A stretch of DNA of 64,000 bases, taken from positions 1 through 64,000 of the forward strand of contig NZ_PPRS01000006.1 of assembly GCF_002902755.1 (NCBI RefSeq), given 5' to 3'. Positions 54,326 through 63,848 of this stretch are shown piece by piece. Position 1 is the stretch's first letter; each line of letters begins with the position of its first letter. The notes beneath the pieces were generated by a model that saw nothing but the letters and a program-made list of their open reading frames with translations, ran no database searches and was not told the origin of the DNA. A program made the position numbers and the translations under genes. Source of the stretch: Mammaliicoccus lentus. Lineage in GTDB: Bacteria > Bacillota > Bacilli > Staphylococcales > Staphylococcaceae.

Positions 54326-56743
54326 CTACATCATCATTTGCGGATTTATATCAATCTCTAATGATAGTTTATCTTTCATGTATTGTTCGTGATAGTAATC
54401 ATCTAAGTATTGCAGTGCTGTAAGTAGCCCTGGTTCGCTTTTAAATTTAATAAGTATTTGGAATCTATGTTGGTTGTTAATACGTGATAACGGACTTGGT
54501 GAAGGACCCAACACAAATGATTGTGGTGTCACATGTTGTACTAAAATATCATGTATATGTTTCGATGCTTTTAATACTTTTCTTTTATCGAAATGACTAA
54601 TGGTCAAGTTAACAAGGAAGTAATATGGTGGATATCTTCCTACTTGTCTGAATTTCATTTCTTTTTCATAAAAAGATAAGTAATCATTTTTAGTTACGTC
54701 TAGAATAGCGTAATGTTCTGGATTATACGTTTGTATCATTACTTCTCCAGTCTTCTCATGTCTTCCTGCACGCCCTGCTACTTGTGTTAAGAGCTGGAAT
54801 GTTTTTTCGCTTGATCTAAAATCAGGCAAGTTCAACATTGTATCTGCATTTAGAACTCCGACTAATGTTATATTTTCAAAGTCTAATCCTTTAGCAATCA
54901 TCTGTGTTCCTAATAATATATTTGCTTCTTGATTTCCAAATGCATTTAACAGTCGCTCATGGGCGCCTTTTTTAGACGTAGTATCTACGTCCATTCGAAT
55001 AACTTTGGCATTATCGAATGTTTCATATATAAGTTCTTCAACCTTTTGTGTACCCACACCCATTTGTCTAATATGTTCACTACCACAACTTGGACAAGTC
55101 GGTGGCATCGGTTCACTATATCCGCAATAATGACATTTTAAATCATCTGTTGTTTTATGATAAGTTAATGAAATATCACAATTTGGACATTGCGGTACAT
55201 GTCCACAATCTCTACATAATACAAATGACGAATGCCCTCTTCTGTTTAAGAACAATACGATTTGTTCATTTTTATTGATTCTATCTTGAATCGCTCTTGT
55301 TAATGGTTCAGAGAACATTGAACGGTTCCCTGCTTGAAGTTCTTCTCTCATATCCACTAACGCTATTTCAGGCATTTTTTGCAAATTCACTCTGTCTGGT
55401 AATCCTAAATAATGATAAACACCTTTTTCTGCGCGTGCAAATGTTTCTAAACTTGGCGTTGCTGAGCCTAGCACAACAGGACAATTATGATATTCACTTC
55501 TCCATATGGCAATTTCACGGGCATGATATCTTGGATAATCTTCTTGTTTATATGTCGATTCATGTTCTTCGTCAATTATAATAAGACCTAAATTTTCAAA
55601 TGGTGCAAAGACACTTGATCTAGCACCGACTGAAACGCTCGCCTTACCATCTCTAATTTTTTGCCATTCATCATACTTTTCGCCTTTTGATAAGCCTGAA
55701 TGAAGAACTGCAACTTCATCACCAAATCTCGCTTTGAATCTATTAACCATTTGTGGCGTCAATGCAATTTCAGGAACAAGCATTATTGCTTGTTCACCTC
55801 GATTAAGGACGTTTTCTATCGTTTGTAAATACACTTCAGTTTTACCTGAACCTGTGACACCGTGTAATAGAAATGTCTTTGATTCTTCATTTGAAACTGA
55901 TTTATCTATATTTTCGAAAGCTGATTGCTGTGCTTCAGTAAGTTCTTTATTATTTTCTTTTTCGAATATTCTATTCTCATACGGATCACGATTAACGACC
56001 GCTTCATATTTTTCTAACACTTGATTTTTCACAAGTGTTTGAATACTAGAATTTGAAAACCCTTCTTCTTTTAACGTTTTTAACAATACATCTTCATGAC
56101 GATGCTCTATTAAATAATTCAACACATCTAATTGTTTTTCTTTTTTACTAATAGCTTCCAATATTTCATCTAATCTATCAGTCGGTATAATCCTTACACA
56201 TGTTGCATACTTACGTGTTAATTGTTGACCTACAATTGTATCTTTAGACAATATATTTTTATCTACAAAATGTTCAAGTTCTGAAACGATTTGCAATTTC
56301 TGAGCTTGATCAAAAGTTAAAATACCTTCTTTATTGAAGGTATTTAGCAATTCTGCTGGTAAAGGTTCTGGGTCATTTACTTGATAAATTTTTTGGTATT
56401 TTGCTTTTACGGCGCTAGGCAACATGATTTCAAGAGCGGATATACGTTTAACTAAATGAAAATTCGCCATCCATTCACTCAACTTAATCAATTCAGATGT
56501 AAGTTCTGGTTTAAAATCTTTAACTCTTATTATTGATTTTAATTTAGAGGCATCTATATCACTAGATAAATGTTCACTAATGTCGATAACAAAGCCTTGG
56601 ATTTTTCTTGATCCAAAAGGCACTTCTACACGAACTCCAACTTTAACGATTTCTTCAATGTCTTGTGGTATTTTGTAATCGAACATTTTGTCTACATTTT
56701 TAGAAGGAATATCTACTACTACATGAGCTATCAAGAATTCCAC
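54326..56743 (-). CDS. priA: Primosomal protein PriA (replication restart helicase)
   Basis: PriA reloads the replicative helicase at stalled forks. The 805-residue protein has an N-terminal fork-binding domain (1-105) and a winged helix. The helicase lobes carry LLHGVTGSGKTEVYLQ (motif I), IIIDEEHESTYKQ (DEEH) and LGSATPSLET. Two zinc sites are seen in CRDCGHVPQCPNCDISLTYH and CHYCGYSEPMPPTCPSCGS. Motif VI is TQVAGRAGRHEKTG. The start overlaps the coaBC stop by 13 bp. Confidence 0.98.
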   Translation of the reverse strand: MEFLIAHVVVDIPSKNVDKMFDYKIPQDIEEIVKVGVRVEVPFGSRKIQGFVIDISEHLSSDIDASKLKSIIRVKDFKPELTSELIKLSEWMANFHLVKRISALEIMLPSAVKAKYQKIYQVNDPEPLPAELLNTFNKEGILTFDQAQKLQIVSELEHFVDKNILSKDTIVGQQLTRKYATCVRIIPTDRLDEILEAISKKEKQLDVLNYLIEHRHEDVLLKTLKEEGFSNSSIQTLVKNQVLEKYEAVVNRDPYENRIFEKENNKELTEAQQSAFENIDKSVSNEESKTFLLHGVTGSGKTEVYLQTIENVLNRGEQAIMLVPEIALTPQMVNRFKARFGDEVAVLHSGLSKGEKYDEWQKIRDGKASVSVGARSSVFAPFENLGLIIIDEEHESTYKQEDYPRYHAREIAIWRSEYHNCPVVLGSATPSLETFARAEKGVYHYLGLPDRVNLQKMPEIALVDMREELQAGNRSMFSEPLTRAIQDRINKNEQIVLFLNRRGHSSFVLCRDCGHVPQCPNCDISLTYHKTTDDLKCHYCGYSEPMPPTCPSCGSEHIRQMGVGTQKVEELIYETFDNAKVIRMDVDTTSKKGAHERLLNAFGNQEANILLGTQMIAKGLDFENITLVGVLNADTMLNLPDFRSSEKTFQLLTQVAGRAGRHEKTGEVMIQTYNPEHYAILDVTKNDYLSFYEKEMKFRQVGRYPPYYFLVNLTISHFDKRKVLKASKHIHDILVQHVTPQSFVLGPSPSPLSRINNQHRFQILIKFKSEPGLLTALQYLDDYYHEQYMKDKLSLEIDINPQMMM

Positions 56744-57933
56744 CTACTTGCAATTTCGTTTAAAATTTTAAATGCTATTTTTTGTTTAGATTCTTTCTTA
56801 AATGGTACTCTATCTCCATTAGCAAAGAACATTTCAACTTCGTTATCAGAAGATTTAAATCCAATTTCCTGATTTGCAACATGATTAGAAATAATCACAT
56901 CAGCATTTTTCTTTTTTAATTTACCCATAGCATATTTTTCTACATTGTCGGTTTCTGCTGCAAAACCAACTAAATATTGATTTTGTTTATGTTCACCTAA
57001 ATATTTTAAAATATCTGTCGTTCGTTTAAAGACTAATTCAAGGTCACCATCTTGCTTTTTCATTTTCTTATCTGATGTTTCAACCGGGGTATAATCAGCT
57101 ACAGCTGCTGCTTTAATAATCATATCCATATTATCTTTGTACTGTTTCACAGCTTGAAACATATCTTCTGCACTTGTAATTTGGACGTATTCCACACCTT
57201 TAGGCTGAGACAATTGAGTTTCTCCACTTACTAATATAACTTCGGCACCTAGGTCTCTTGCTGCTTCAGCCAGTGCATAACCCATCTTTCCACTAGAGCG
57301 ATTTGTAAAGTATCTTACTGCGTCAACTTTTTCTATAGTCGGACCTGCAGTTATCAAAACTTTTTTGCCTTGTAATGAAAAAGTTTGAAGGTTTAAATTT
57401 TCTTTAAAATAATCATCAATAATCGTTAATATTGTAATCGGTTCTTCCATTCTTCCTTTGGCTACATAACCACATGCTAAATATCCTTCTCCAGGTGCAA
57501 TAAATTTATAACCATACTCTCTTAATTTAGCCATGTTCGCTACTATAGAAGGATGTTCCAACATATGAACATTCATCGCTGGTGCGATAAATACAGGCGC
57601 TGTAGTCGCTAGTAATGTAGATGTGACCATATTATCTGCTAACCCATTTGCCAACTTACTAATAGTATTTGCGGTAGCAGGCGCAACAATAACAGCATCA
57701 GCCCAATCTGCTATAGTAATATGTTGTATTTCACTAACATCTTTTTCGTCAAAAGTATCTGTATAAACATGATTACGGCTGATTGCTTGGAAAGCTAGAG
57801 GAGTAACAAATTGTTGGGCATTTTCAGTTAACATCACTCTCACTACGTATCCGTTTTGTGTTAATTTACTTGTTAAATCAATCGCTTTATAGGCAGCTAT
57901 GCCACCAGTAACAGCTAGAAGTATATTCTTCAT
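56731..57933 (-). CDS. coaBC: CoaBC: phosphopantothenoylcysteine decarboxylase / phosphopantothenate-cysteine ligase
   Basis: This bifunctional enzyme carries out two successive steps of coenzyme A synthesis. Residues 1-180 are the flavin-dependent CoaC part: LLAVTGGIAAYKAIDL, the active His in IQHITIADWADA, PAMNVHMLEHP and the Cys in YLACGYVAKGRMEEP. The remainder is CoaB, with ITAGPTIEKVDAVRYFTNRSSGKMGYALA, KAAAVADYTP and the Lys motif KMKKQD. I start at 57933 (MKNILLAV), and upstream codons are AT-rich leader. Length 400. Confidence 0.97.
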   Translation of the reverse strand: MKNILLAVTGGIAAYKAIDLTSKLTQNGYVVRVMLTENAQQFVTPLAFQAISRNHVYTDTFDEKDVSEIQHITIADWADAVIVAPATANTISKLANGLADNMVTSTLLATTAPVFIAPAMNVHMLEHPSIVANMAKLREYGYKFIAPGEGYLACGYVAKGRMEEPITILTIIDDYFKENLNLQTFSLQGKKVLITAGPTIEKVDAVRYFTNRSSGKMGYALAEAARDLGAEVILVSGETQLSQPKGVEYVQITSAEDMFQAVKQYKDNMDMIIKAAAVADYTPVETSDKKMKKQDGDLELVFKRTTDILKYLGEHKQNQYLVGFAAETDNVEKYAMGKLKKKNADVIISNHVANQEIGFKSSDNEVEMFFANGDRVPFKKESKQKIAFKILNEIASRWNS

Positions 57934-58014
57934 TTGTGTACGCCTCCAAATTACAATTATTATTAACACTTATTATACATTCTTTAATTTATACTGTCAT
58001 GAATTCAATCTATA

Positions 58015-58112
58015 TATTAAATTGAAAAAAGTATGTTATAAGCGCATTTCCAGTCCAATCAGCTACTGTATATATAATAAACAAGGCTGAGACATAATAA
58101 TGTCCCAGCCTG
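58015..58112. repeat. Dispersed intergenic repeat ending in a GGCT-GACAT hairpin
   Basis: The sequence from TTGAAAAAAG through TTATAAGCGCATTT and CAGCTACTG to the hairpin AGGCTGAGACAT/ATGTCCCAGCCT (58084-58111) matches 63426-63517 with scattered changes. On the minus strand the hairpin follows rpoZ and is the likely terminator of gmk-rpoZ. The rest of the gap to coaBC (57934-58014) is AT-rich, and no gene was seen. Confidence 0.65.
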
Positions 58113-58129
58113 CTGATATTATGGAGATA

Positions 58130-58329
58130 TTAATCTTGTAGTTTAGCTTGTACTTTATGAGCTGCAATCTCTTCAAGTGCTTGTCCTACATTTTTAAGAG
58201 AACGATACTCATCTAATAATAAACTATCAGGATATTCTTGAAGTTCACGTGCTCTCTTTGCAGCTGTTGTTACGATTAAATATTTAGAGTTAATACTATC
58301 TTTAAGTTCATTTTGTGCTGGATATAACA

Positions 58330-58330
<1 letters not shown>
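58130..58330 (-). CDS. rpoZ: RNA polymerase omega subunit
   Basis: Omega stabilises the beta-prime subunit. The 66-residue protein begins MLYPAQNELKDSINSKYLIVTTAAKRARELQ, which contains the conserved NSKYLIVTTAAKRAREL helix. It overlaps the gmk stop by one base (TAATG), the conserved gmk-rpoZ pair. Confidence 0.96.
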
Positions 58331-58968
<638 letters not shown>

Positions 58969-59126
58969 CTAATGAATACTAACGATTTATCATCATTTTG
59001 TTTTTTATATCTTACCATACTTCAATTCTGTATGGCTAGAGAGGTTGTAAACTTTAAACAGAAATATACTCATTTAATCCCTTACATGTTACAATAAATT
59101 GACTTTTTAAAAAGGTGTGAATGCAA

Positions 59127-60818
59127 ATGGCTTTTGATGGCTTATTTACAAGAAAGATAGTAGAAGATATACAATCGCTCGTAACTGGGCGAATTCATAA
59201 AATAACAGAACCAAGTAACGACACTATTATTTTAACAATTCGTAGTGAAAGAAAGAATAATCATCTATTATTATCTACGCATGCTAATTTTAGTAGATTT
59301 CATCTTACTGAAGAAAAACTAGAGAATCCTTTTGATCCACCGATGTTCTTAAGAGTTTTAAGAAAACATCTCGATGGTGGTATCATACAAGCGATAACGC
59401 AAATTGGAAATGATAGATTAGTTGAAATCGATATTCATTCGAGAGATGAAATTGGTGACTTAAGAAAACGTACCCTCATTTTAGAAATAATGGGAAGACA
59501 TAGCAATATTATTTTAGTAGATGGTGAACGTAAAATTATAGATGGGTTTAAACATCATACACCAAATACAAATACTGCTCGTACGATTATGCCAGGTTTT
59601 AAATATGAATATCCACCTACAACTAAGAAAATGAATCCTTTTGAAGTAGACGATATTAATAAATATATTGATTTTAATTCTGGTAAAATTGATAGACAAT
59701 TACTTCAACAATTCGAAGGATTTAGTCCACTTATCACAAAAGAAATTGTATCTAGAAGACCGTTCATGAACCAAAGTACGCTTGTAGAAGCATTCGATGA
59801 AGTGATTAACGAAGTAAAGGAAGAACCTAAGCCAGTCATATATAACAACCACTCAACTGGTAAAGAAGTTTTCTATTTTATGCCTCTACATTCTTATGGA
59901 CAAGACTATACAAGTTTTAACACATTACATGAATGTTTAGACCGTTTTTATGAATCTCGTGGAGAACGAGAACGTGTAAAACAACGTGCATTAGACTTAG
60001 TTAAAATTGTTGACCAACATTTACAGAAGTATAAGCATAAGTTAGAAAAACTTATTAACGAACAAGAAGCAGCAAGTACTAAAGATATACAACAATTATA
60101 TGGTGAATTAATTACAGCAAATATGTATCAAATAAAACAAGGTGATGAATCGTTAGAAACAATTAATTATTACAATAACGAGCCTATTACTATTCCTTTA
60201 GATCCAACTAAATCGCCTTCTATGAACGCACAATATTATTATAAACAATATAACCGTTTAAAAACGCGTGAAATAGAATTAGAAAAACAAATTAAACTTA
60301 CTCAATCTAACATTCTATATTTCGAGTCATTGGAACAACAACTTAAACATATTTCTGTTGAAGATATTGATGATATTAGAGAAGAGTTAGAAGAACAAGG
60401 ATTTGTAAAAAGACGTAAAAATAATAAAAAGAAAAAATCTAATAAAATTACTTTAACAACGTTTGAATCATCTGATGGTCAAACAATATTATTAGGTAAA
60501 AATAATAAACAAAACGATTATCTTACACATCGTATCGCAAGAAAGAACCAACTTTGGTTCCATACTAAAGATATTCCAGGTTCACATGTTGTTATACAAG
60601 ATACAGAGCCTACAGAAACAACGATAAATGAAGCGGCAATGATTGCAGGATATTATTCAAAAGCAAGTCAATCAGGTCAAATACCTGTAGACTATACTGA
60701 AATTAAAAATGTACACAAACCAAGCGGAGCAAAGCCAGGATTTGTAACTTATGATCATCAATCGACGCTATATGTTACAACTGACTATGATGATATAAAG
60801 AAATTATTAAAGAAATAA
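59127..60818 (+). CDS. rqcH: Ribosome quality control factor RqcH (NFACT family, formerly FbpA)
   Basis: RqcH binds 50S subunits carrying stalled nascent chains and adds C-terminal alanine tails as degradation signals. It was earlier described as a fibronectin-binding protein. The 563-residue protein has NFACT-N (MAFDGLFTRKIVEDIQSLVTGRIHKI at the start), a helix-hairpin-helix part (LLQQFEGFSPLITKEI), a long coiled coil (about 285-425), a Lys-rich segment (KRRKNNKKKKSNK) and NFACT-R (RKNQLWFHTKDIPGSHVVIQ). I use the ATG at 59127, which homologues share. An ATG six bases earlier is too near the AAGGTG site. Confidence 0.95.
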   Translation: MAFDGLFTRKIVEDIQSLVTGRIHKITEPSNDTIILTIRSERKNNHLLLSTHANFSRFHLTEEKLENPFDPPMFLRVLRKHLDGGIIQAITQIGNDRLVEIDIHSRDEIGDLRKRTLILEIMGRHSNIILVDGERKIIDGFKHHTPNTNTARTIMPGFKYEYPPTTKKMNPFEVDDINKYIDFNSGKIDRQLLQQFEGFSPLITKEIVSRRPFMNQSTLVEAFDEVINEVKEEPKPVIYNNHSTGKEVFYFMPLHSYGQDYTSFNTLHECLDRFYESRGERERVKQRALDLVKIVDQHLQKYKHKLEKLINEQEAASTKDIQQLYGELITANMYQIKQGDESLETINYYNNEPITIPLDPTKSPSMNAQYYYKQYNRLKTREIELEKQIKLTQSNILYFESLEQQLKHISVEDIDDIREELEEQGFVKRRKNNKKKKSNKITLTTFESSDGQTILLGKNNKQNDYLTHRIARKNQLWFHTKDIPGSHVVIQDTEPTETTINEAAMIAGYYSKASQSGQIPVDYTEIKNVHKPSGAKPGFVTYDHQSTLYVTTDYDDIKKLLKK

Positions 60819-60838
60819 TTCATCATAATAAAGTTATA

Positions 60839-60886
60839 AAAATAGCAGTGAAAATTCCACGTTGGTGGAGAATTCACTGCTATTTT
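60839..60886. terminator. Bidirectional terminator
   Basis: A long stem (AAAATAGCAGTGAA..TTCCAC against GTGGAG..TTCACTGCTATTTT) with a 4-base loop lies between the convergent rqcH (+) and VOC (-) genes. Confidence 0.9.
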
Positions 60887-61303
60887 TTATTGATTTTCTG
60901 GCAATGCTAATTGGAAATTAACGCCGTATTTATCTTGTACCCATGCGAATTCTCTAAAAGTTGGGGGTATTTCTGTTTTAGGCATTAAAATAGCACCGCC
61001 TGACTTTAATTCTGAATACAAGGTTTCCATTTCCATAGCATTATCACAAGTAACATATAAAGACATTGCTGGGTTCATTTCAATATCTACTCCGTTACTT
61101 TGATCAATCGCCATAAAAATTTCACCGTTCATTTTAAATATAGAATGTTGTACTGTTCCAGGTTCACCTGGCCCTTCTTCGTCATACTTAACCATAGTTA
61201 GTATTTCACTATCTTTAAAAATAGATGTATAAAATTTAATAGCTTCTTCCGCTTCACCATTAAACATTAAAAATGTCGTTATTTTAGGTATCATTGGTTT
61301 CAC
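60887..61303 (-). CDS. VOC superfamily protein (PhnB/3-demethylubiquinone-methyltransferase-like)
   Basis: This 138-residue cytosolic protein has the paired beta-alpha-beta-beta-beta units of the vicinal-oxygen-chelate fold. ITTFLMFNGEAEEAIKFYTSIFKDSEI (residues 7-33) is typical of the PhnB-like subgroup. FMAIDQSN and FAWVQDKYGVNFQLALPENQ follow. Members include glyoxalases, fosfomycin-resistance enzymes and many proteins of unknown role. The substrate cannot be told. Monocistronic. Confidence 0.85.
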   Translation of the reverse strand: MKPMIPKITTFLMFNGEAEEAIKFYTSIFKDSEILTMVKYDEEGPGEPGTVQHSIFKMNGEIFMAIDQSNGVDIEMNPAMSLYVTCDNAMEMETLYSELKSGGAILMPKTEIPPTFREFAWVQDKYGVNFQLALPENQ

Positions 61304-61386
61304 TCCATTAACGTATTTAAATTGTTTCTTTTATCTTATATAATGAGTATAATCATTATAAGGTTTAAAGACAAAGGAGAGATATT

Positions 61387-61473
61387 ATGTCATTGTCATT
61401 ATTATTACCGGTTGTCATCTTATTAGCAATCATCATTATAGGTTATGTCTTCATAAAATTGTTCTTAGGATAA
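61387..61473 (+). CDS. Small hydrophobic membrane peptide, 28 residues
   Basis: ATG 61387 follows AAAGGAGAGA at ideal spacing. It opens a 28-residue peptide, MSLSLLLPVVILLAI..., which is one membrane helix (residues 4-27) ending in FLG. A TATAAT box lies at 61351-61356 and a terminator follows at 61522-61567, so the unit looks like a real small gene. I do not recognise it. Such peptides can be membrane-protein subunits or type I toxins, and nothing here decides. Confidence 0.55.
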   Translation: MSLSLLLPVVILLAIIIIGYVFIKLFLG

Positions 61474-61521
61474 ACATTGATTATAAAAACTTTTATAAAA
61501 TAATAAGCTAAAAGCAAACTG

Positions 61522-61567
61522 AAGCGCCACTCCGTCATATTTTGAATTAACGGAGTGACGCTTTTTA
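61522..61567. terminator. Bidirectional terminator
   Basis: AAGCG-CACTCCGT pairs with ACGGAGTG-CGCTT around a 14-base loop, with T-runs on the + side and A-rich sequence opposite. It serves the small peptide gene (+) and possibly sdcS (-). Confidence 0.8.
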
Positions 61568-61620
61568 TTTATAAATCCATTTGTAATTTATAAAATTAGT
61601 TTTTAATAATTATGCACTTT

Positions 61621-63216
61621 TTATTTAGTAGACATTAAATCGATGCCGAATAACCATGGCACCATGAACCAAACAAATATCACGATTACAACACAACTGA
61701 ATAAGTTTAACCAGAATCCTGTTGTCGCCATTTCTCGAATGGATACTTTATCTGTACCAAATACTATCGCATTCGGTGGTGTACCTACTGGTAACATAAA
61801 TGCACAGTTTGCTGCCATAGCCGCTGGTATCATCAGTGCAAGTGGATGTATGTGTATACCCACTGCTATAGTCGCTAAAATCGGTAATATCATTGTTGCT
61901 GTAGCTGTATTCGATGTAATCTCAGTTAAGAATAGTACGAACAGTGTAACAATAAAGATAATCAAGATGATGTTAATACCTTCAAGGCTAGATATTTGTT
62001 TACCCATCCATTTATCTAAACCACTTTCTGTAATAGCTGATGCTACAGCTAAACCACCACCAAATAGTAATAAAATTCCCCATGGTAAGTCTTTTGCAAT
62101 AGACCAATCTAAAATTCGAGCAAATTTTCTTTTTGCGGGCACTAAGAATAATAATACCGCAACGAACATTGAAATCGTTCCATCTTTAACAAGCTCTGTA
62201 AATGTAAATTGTGAAAGTAAAAATTCTCTTGATACCCATAAAAATGCTGCTAAACAGAATAATGTTAACACGATTTTTTCTTCATAAGTTGTCTTACCTA
62301 AAGCTTTCAATTCTTTTGTAATTATTTCTTTACCTCCTGGTAGCTCCTTCATATCGTGTTTAAATTTCACAAAGTTTAAATACGCCCATGTAATAGCTAA
62401 TAAAATAATAACTACTGGTACACCCATAACCATCCATTGGGCAAAACTAATTTCTTCTCCAAATATTTTCTCATATTGTCCTTTTAAAATAATTAACGGT
62501 GGTGTACCAATTAAAGTACCTAAACCACCAATTGTACCGGCATACCCGATACCTAAAACAAGCGATTTTTCAAATTGTGATAAATGATGTTCTTTAGAAT
62601 CATCAGTTGTTAATTCATGTGCTTCCTTAATAATAGCTAAACCAATTGGAATCATGATCATTACTGCTGCTGTATTAGACACAAACATCGATAAAGCACC
62701 AGTAGCAATCATAAATCCTAATAAAATTCGCCCTGTACTTGTCCCGATACTTTTAATGATAACAAGTGCAATCCTTGTATGTAAGTTCCATCTTTCCATT
62801 GCAATAGCAATAATAAATCCACCTAAGAATAAGAATACGATGTCATCCCCATAAGCGCTAGACACTGTTTCGCTATCCATTACGCCCCCTAAAGGAAATA
62901 GGAATAAAGGCATTAAACTCGTTGCCGGAATAGGGATAGCTTCTGTAATCCACCAAACTGCAATCCAAAGTGTTACAGCCATAACATAAACCCCTTTTTG
63001 GCTGAGTCCTGGTGGACTAACAAATAATAAGACAATTAAAAATAATAAAGGCCCTAAAATTAATCCTACTAACTGTGCTGTATTATATGCTTTTAACTTT
63101 GGTTCTGGTTCTTTTTGTCCTTTTAATGCATCTGCTGAAAAGAACTTTAACATTTCTTTAGTTCTTCCACTTTCTTTCCAAAGCTTATCGGTAAGTTTAT
63201 TTCCCTTTTCTTTCAT
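61621..63216 (-). CDS. sdcS: Sodium-dependent dicarboxylate transporter SdcS (SLC13/DASS family)
   Basis: This Na+-coupled importer takes up succinate, fumarate and malate. The 531-residue protein has a roughly 45-residue charged cytosolic start and about 11 membrane helices. It carries the two substrate/Na+ motifs with SNT: VSNTAAVMIMIPIGLA (about 180-195) and TSNTATATMILPIL (about 435-448). ITEAIPIPATSLMPL, GTLIGTPPLIILKGQ and LPVGTPPNAIVFG are also present. It is very close to S. aureus SdcS. Its substrates link to the sucCD TCA genes at the other end of the window. Confidence 0.93.
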   Translation of the reverse strand: MKEKGNKLTDKLWKESGRTKEMLKFFSADALKGQKEPEPKLKAYNTAQLVGLILGPLLFLIVLLFVSPPGLSQKGVYVMAVTLWIAVWWITEAIPIPATSLMPLFLFPLGGVMDSETVSSAYGDDIVFLFLGGFIIAIAMERWNLHTRIALVIIKSIGTSTGRILLGFMIATGALSMFVSNTAAVMIMIPIGLAIIKEAHELTTDDSKEHHLSQFEKSLVLGIGYAGTIGGLGTLIGTPPLIILKGQYEKIFGEEISFAQWMVMGVPVVIILLAITWAYLNFVKFKHDMKELPGGKEIITKELKALGKTTYEEKIVLTLFCLAAFLWVSREFLLSQFTFTELVKDGTISMFVAVLLFLVPAKRKFARILDWSIAKDLPWGILLLFGGGLAVASAITESGLDKWMGKQISSLEGINIILIIFIVTLFVLFLTEITSNTATATMILPILATIAVGIHIHPLALMIPAAMAANCAFMLPVGTPPNAIVFGTDKVSIREMATTGFWLNLFSCVVIVIFVWFMVPWLFGIDLMSTK

Positions 63217-63351
63217 ATATTACTACCCCCTTAAATTGTATTCGTTTACATTTTAACAAATATTACTTCTTTAGAATACTATTTTTATTAAATTATTATA
63301 ATATTTATGCTTTTTATATATACGGAAGTATAAAATTATATATATATTTAT

Positions 63352-63520
63352 AAAAAAGAGTGGGCCAGAAATCTCATTTTATTAAAAAGATTTCGTAGTC
63401 CCACCTCGGCAAGAATGACTGGGGTTGAAAAAGCTTGATATAAGTGCATTTTCAAACCAGTCAGCTACTGCCATTATAATGAATCGAGGCTGGGGCGTGT
63501 ATATATGCCCCAGCCTCAGA
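63352..63520. repeat. Three-hairpin intergenic repeat
   Basis: The 325-bp gap between sdcS and the next gene holds three hairpins in a row. The first is GTGGG..AGAAATCT/AGATTTC..CCCAC (63360-63404). The second is GACTGG..TTGAAAA/TTTTCAA.CCAGTC (63417-63462). The third is GAGGCTGGGGC/GCCCCAGCCTC (63486-63517). The last two match the shorter copy at 58015-58112. The layout recalls the hairpin intergenic repeats known from staphylococcal genomes. Only AT-rich sequence lies between 63217 and 63351. Confidence 0.65.
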
Positions 63521-63541
63521 AATAGCTATAATTTAAATTTT

Positions 63542-63820
63542 TTAATTGTTTTGTTCTTTTGTATTAAAGAATCCGTTCTTCTCTAGTTCTTTTTTTATAC
63601 TTTTGAAAATGTTTTTATCGTCTAAATCGTATCTTCTATCTCTGTCTACATTTGTATTATTTGTATAGCCGGTTCTTTCTTTAAAATTATCGTCTCTTAC
63701 TTTTGAATGCTCAAAGTCCGCCGGTTTGTTAGAATCTTTTTTAAGAAAATCATTAATGTGTCCCCATTTTTTAATCTGCTCACGTTCTTCTTCAGCAGTT
63801 AAACGATGTTCACTTTCCAT
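63542..63820 (-). CDS. Small hydrophilic protein of unknown function
   Basis: The 92 residues are very polar and Lys/Glu/Asp-rich, with no membrane segment, cysteine or recognised motif. The middle (FEHSKVRDDNFKERTGYTNNTNVDRDRRYDLDD) looks disordered. A ribosome site (AAGGGGG) precedes the ATG. It lies between pyrE and sdcS, 28 bp after the pyrE stop, so it may be co-transcribed with the pyrimidine operon. I do not recognise it. Confidence 0.7.
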   Translation of the reverse strand: MESEHRLTAEEEREQIKKWGHINDFLKKDSNKPADFEHSKVRDDNFKERTGYTNNTNVDRDRRYDLDDKNIFKSIKKELEKNGFFNTKEQNN

Positions 63821-63848
63821 AAAATACGGCCCCCTTTATATGAGTTCA

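Noticed and set aside
54959-56024. Several + strand open frames opposite priA
   Set aside because: They are antisense shadows of the conserved helicase, with no ribosome sites or recognisable domains.
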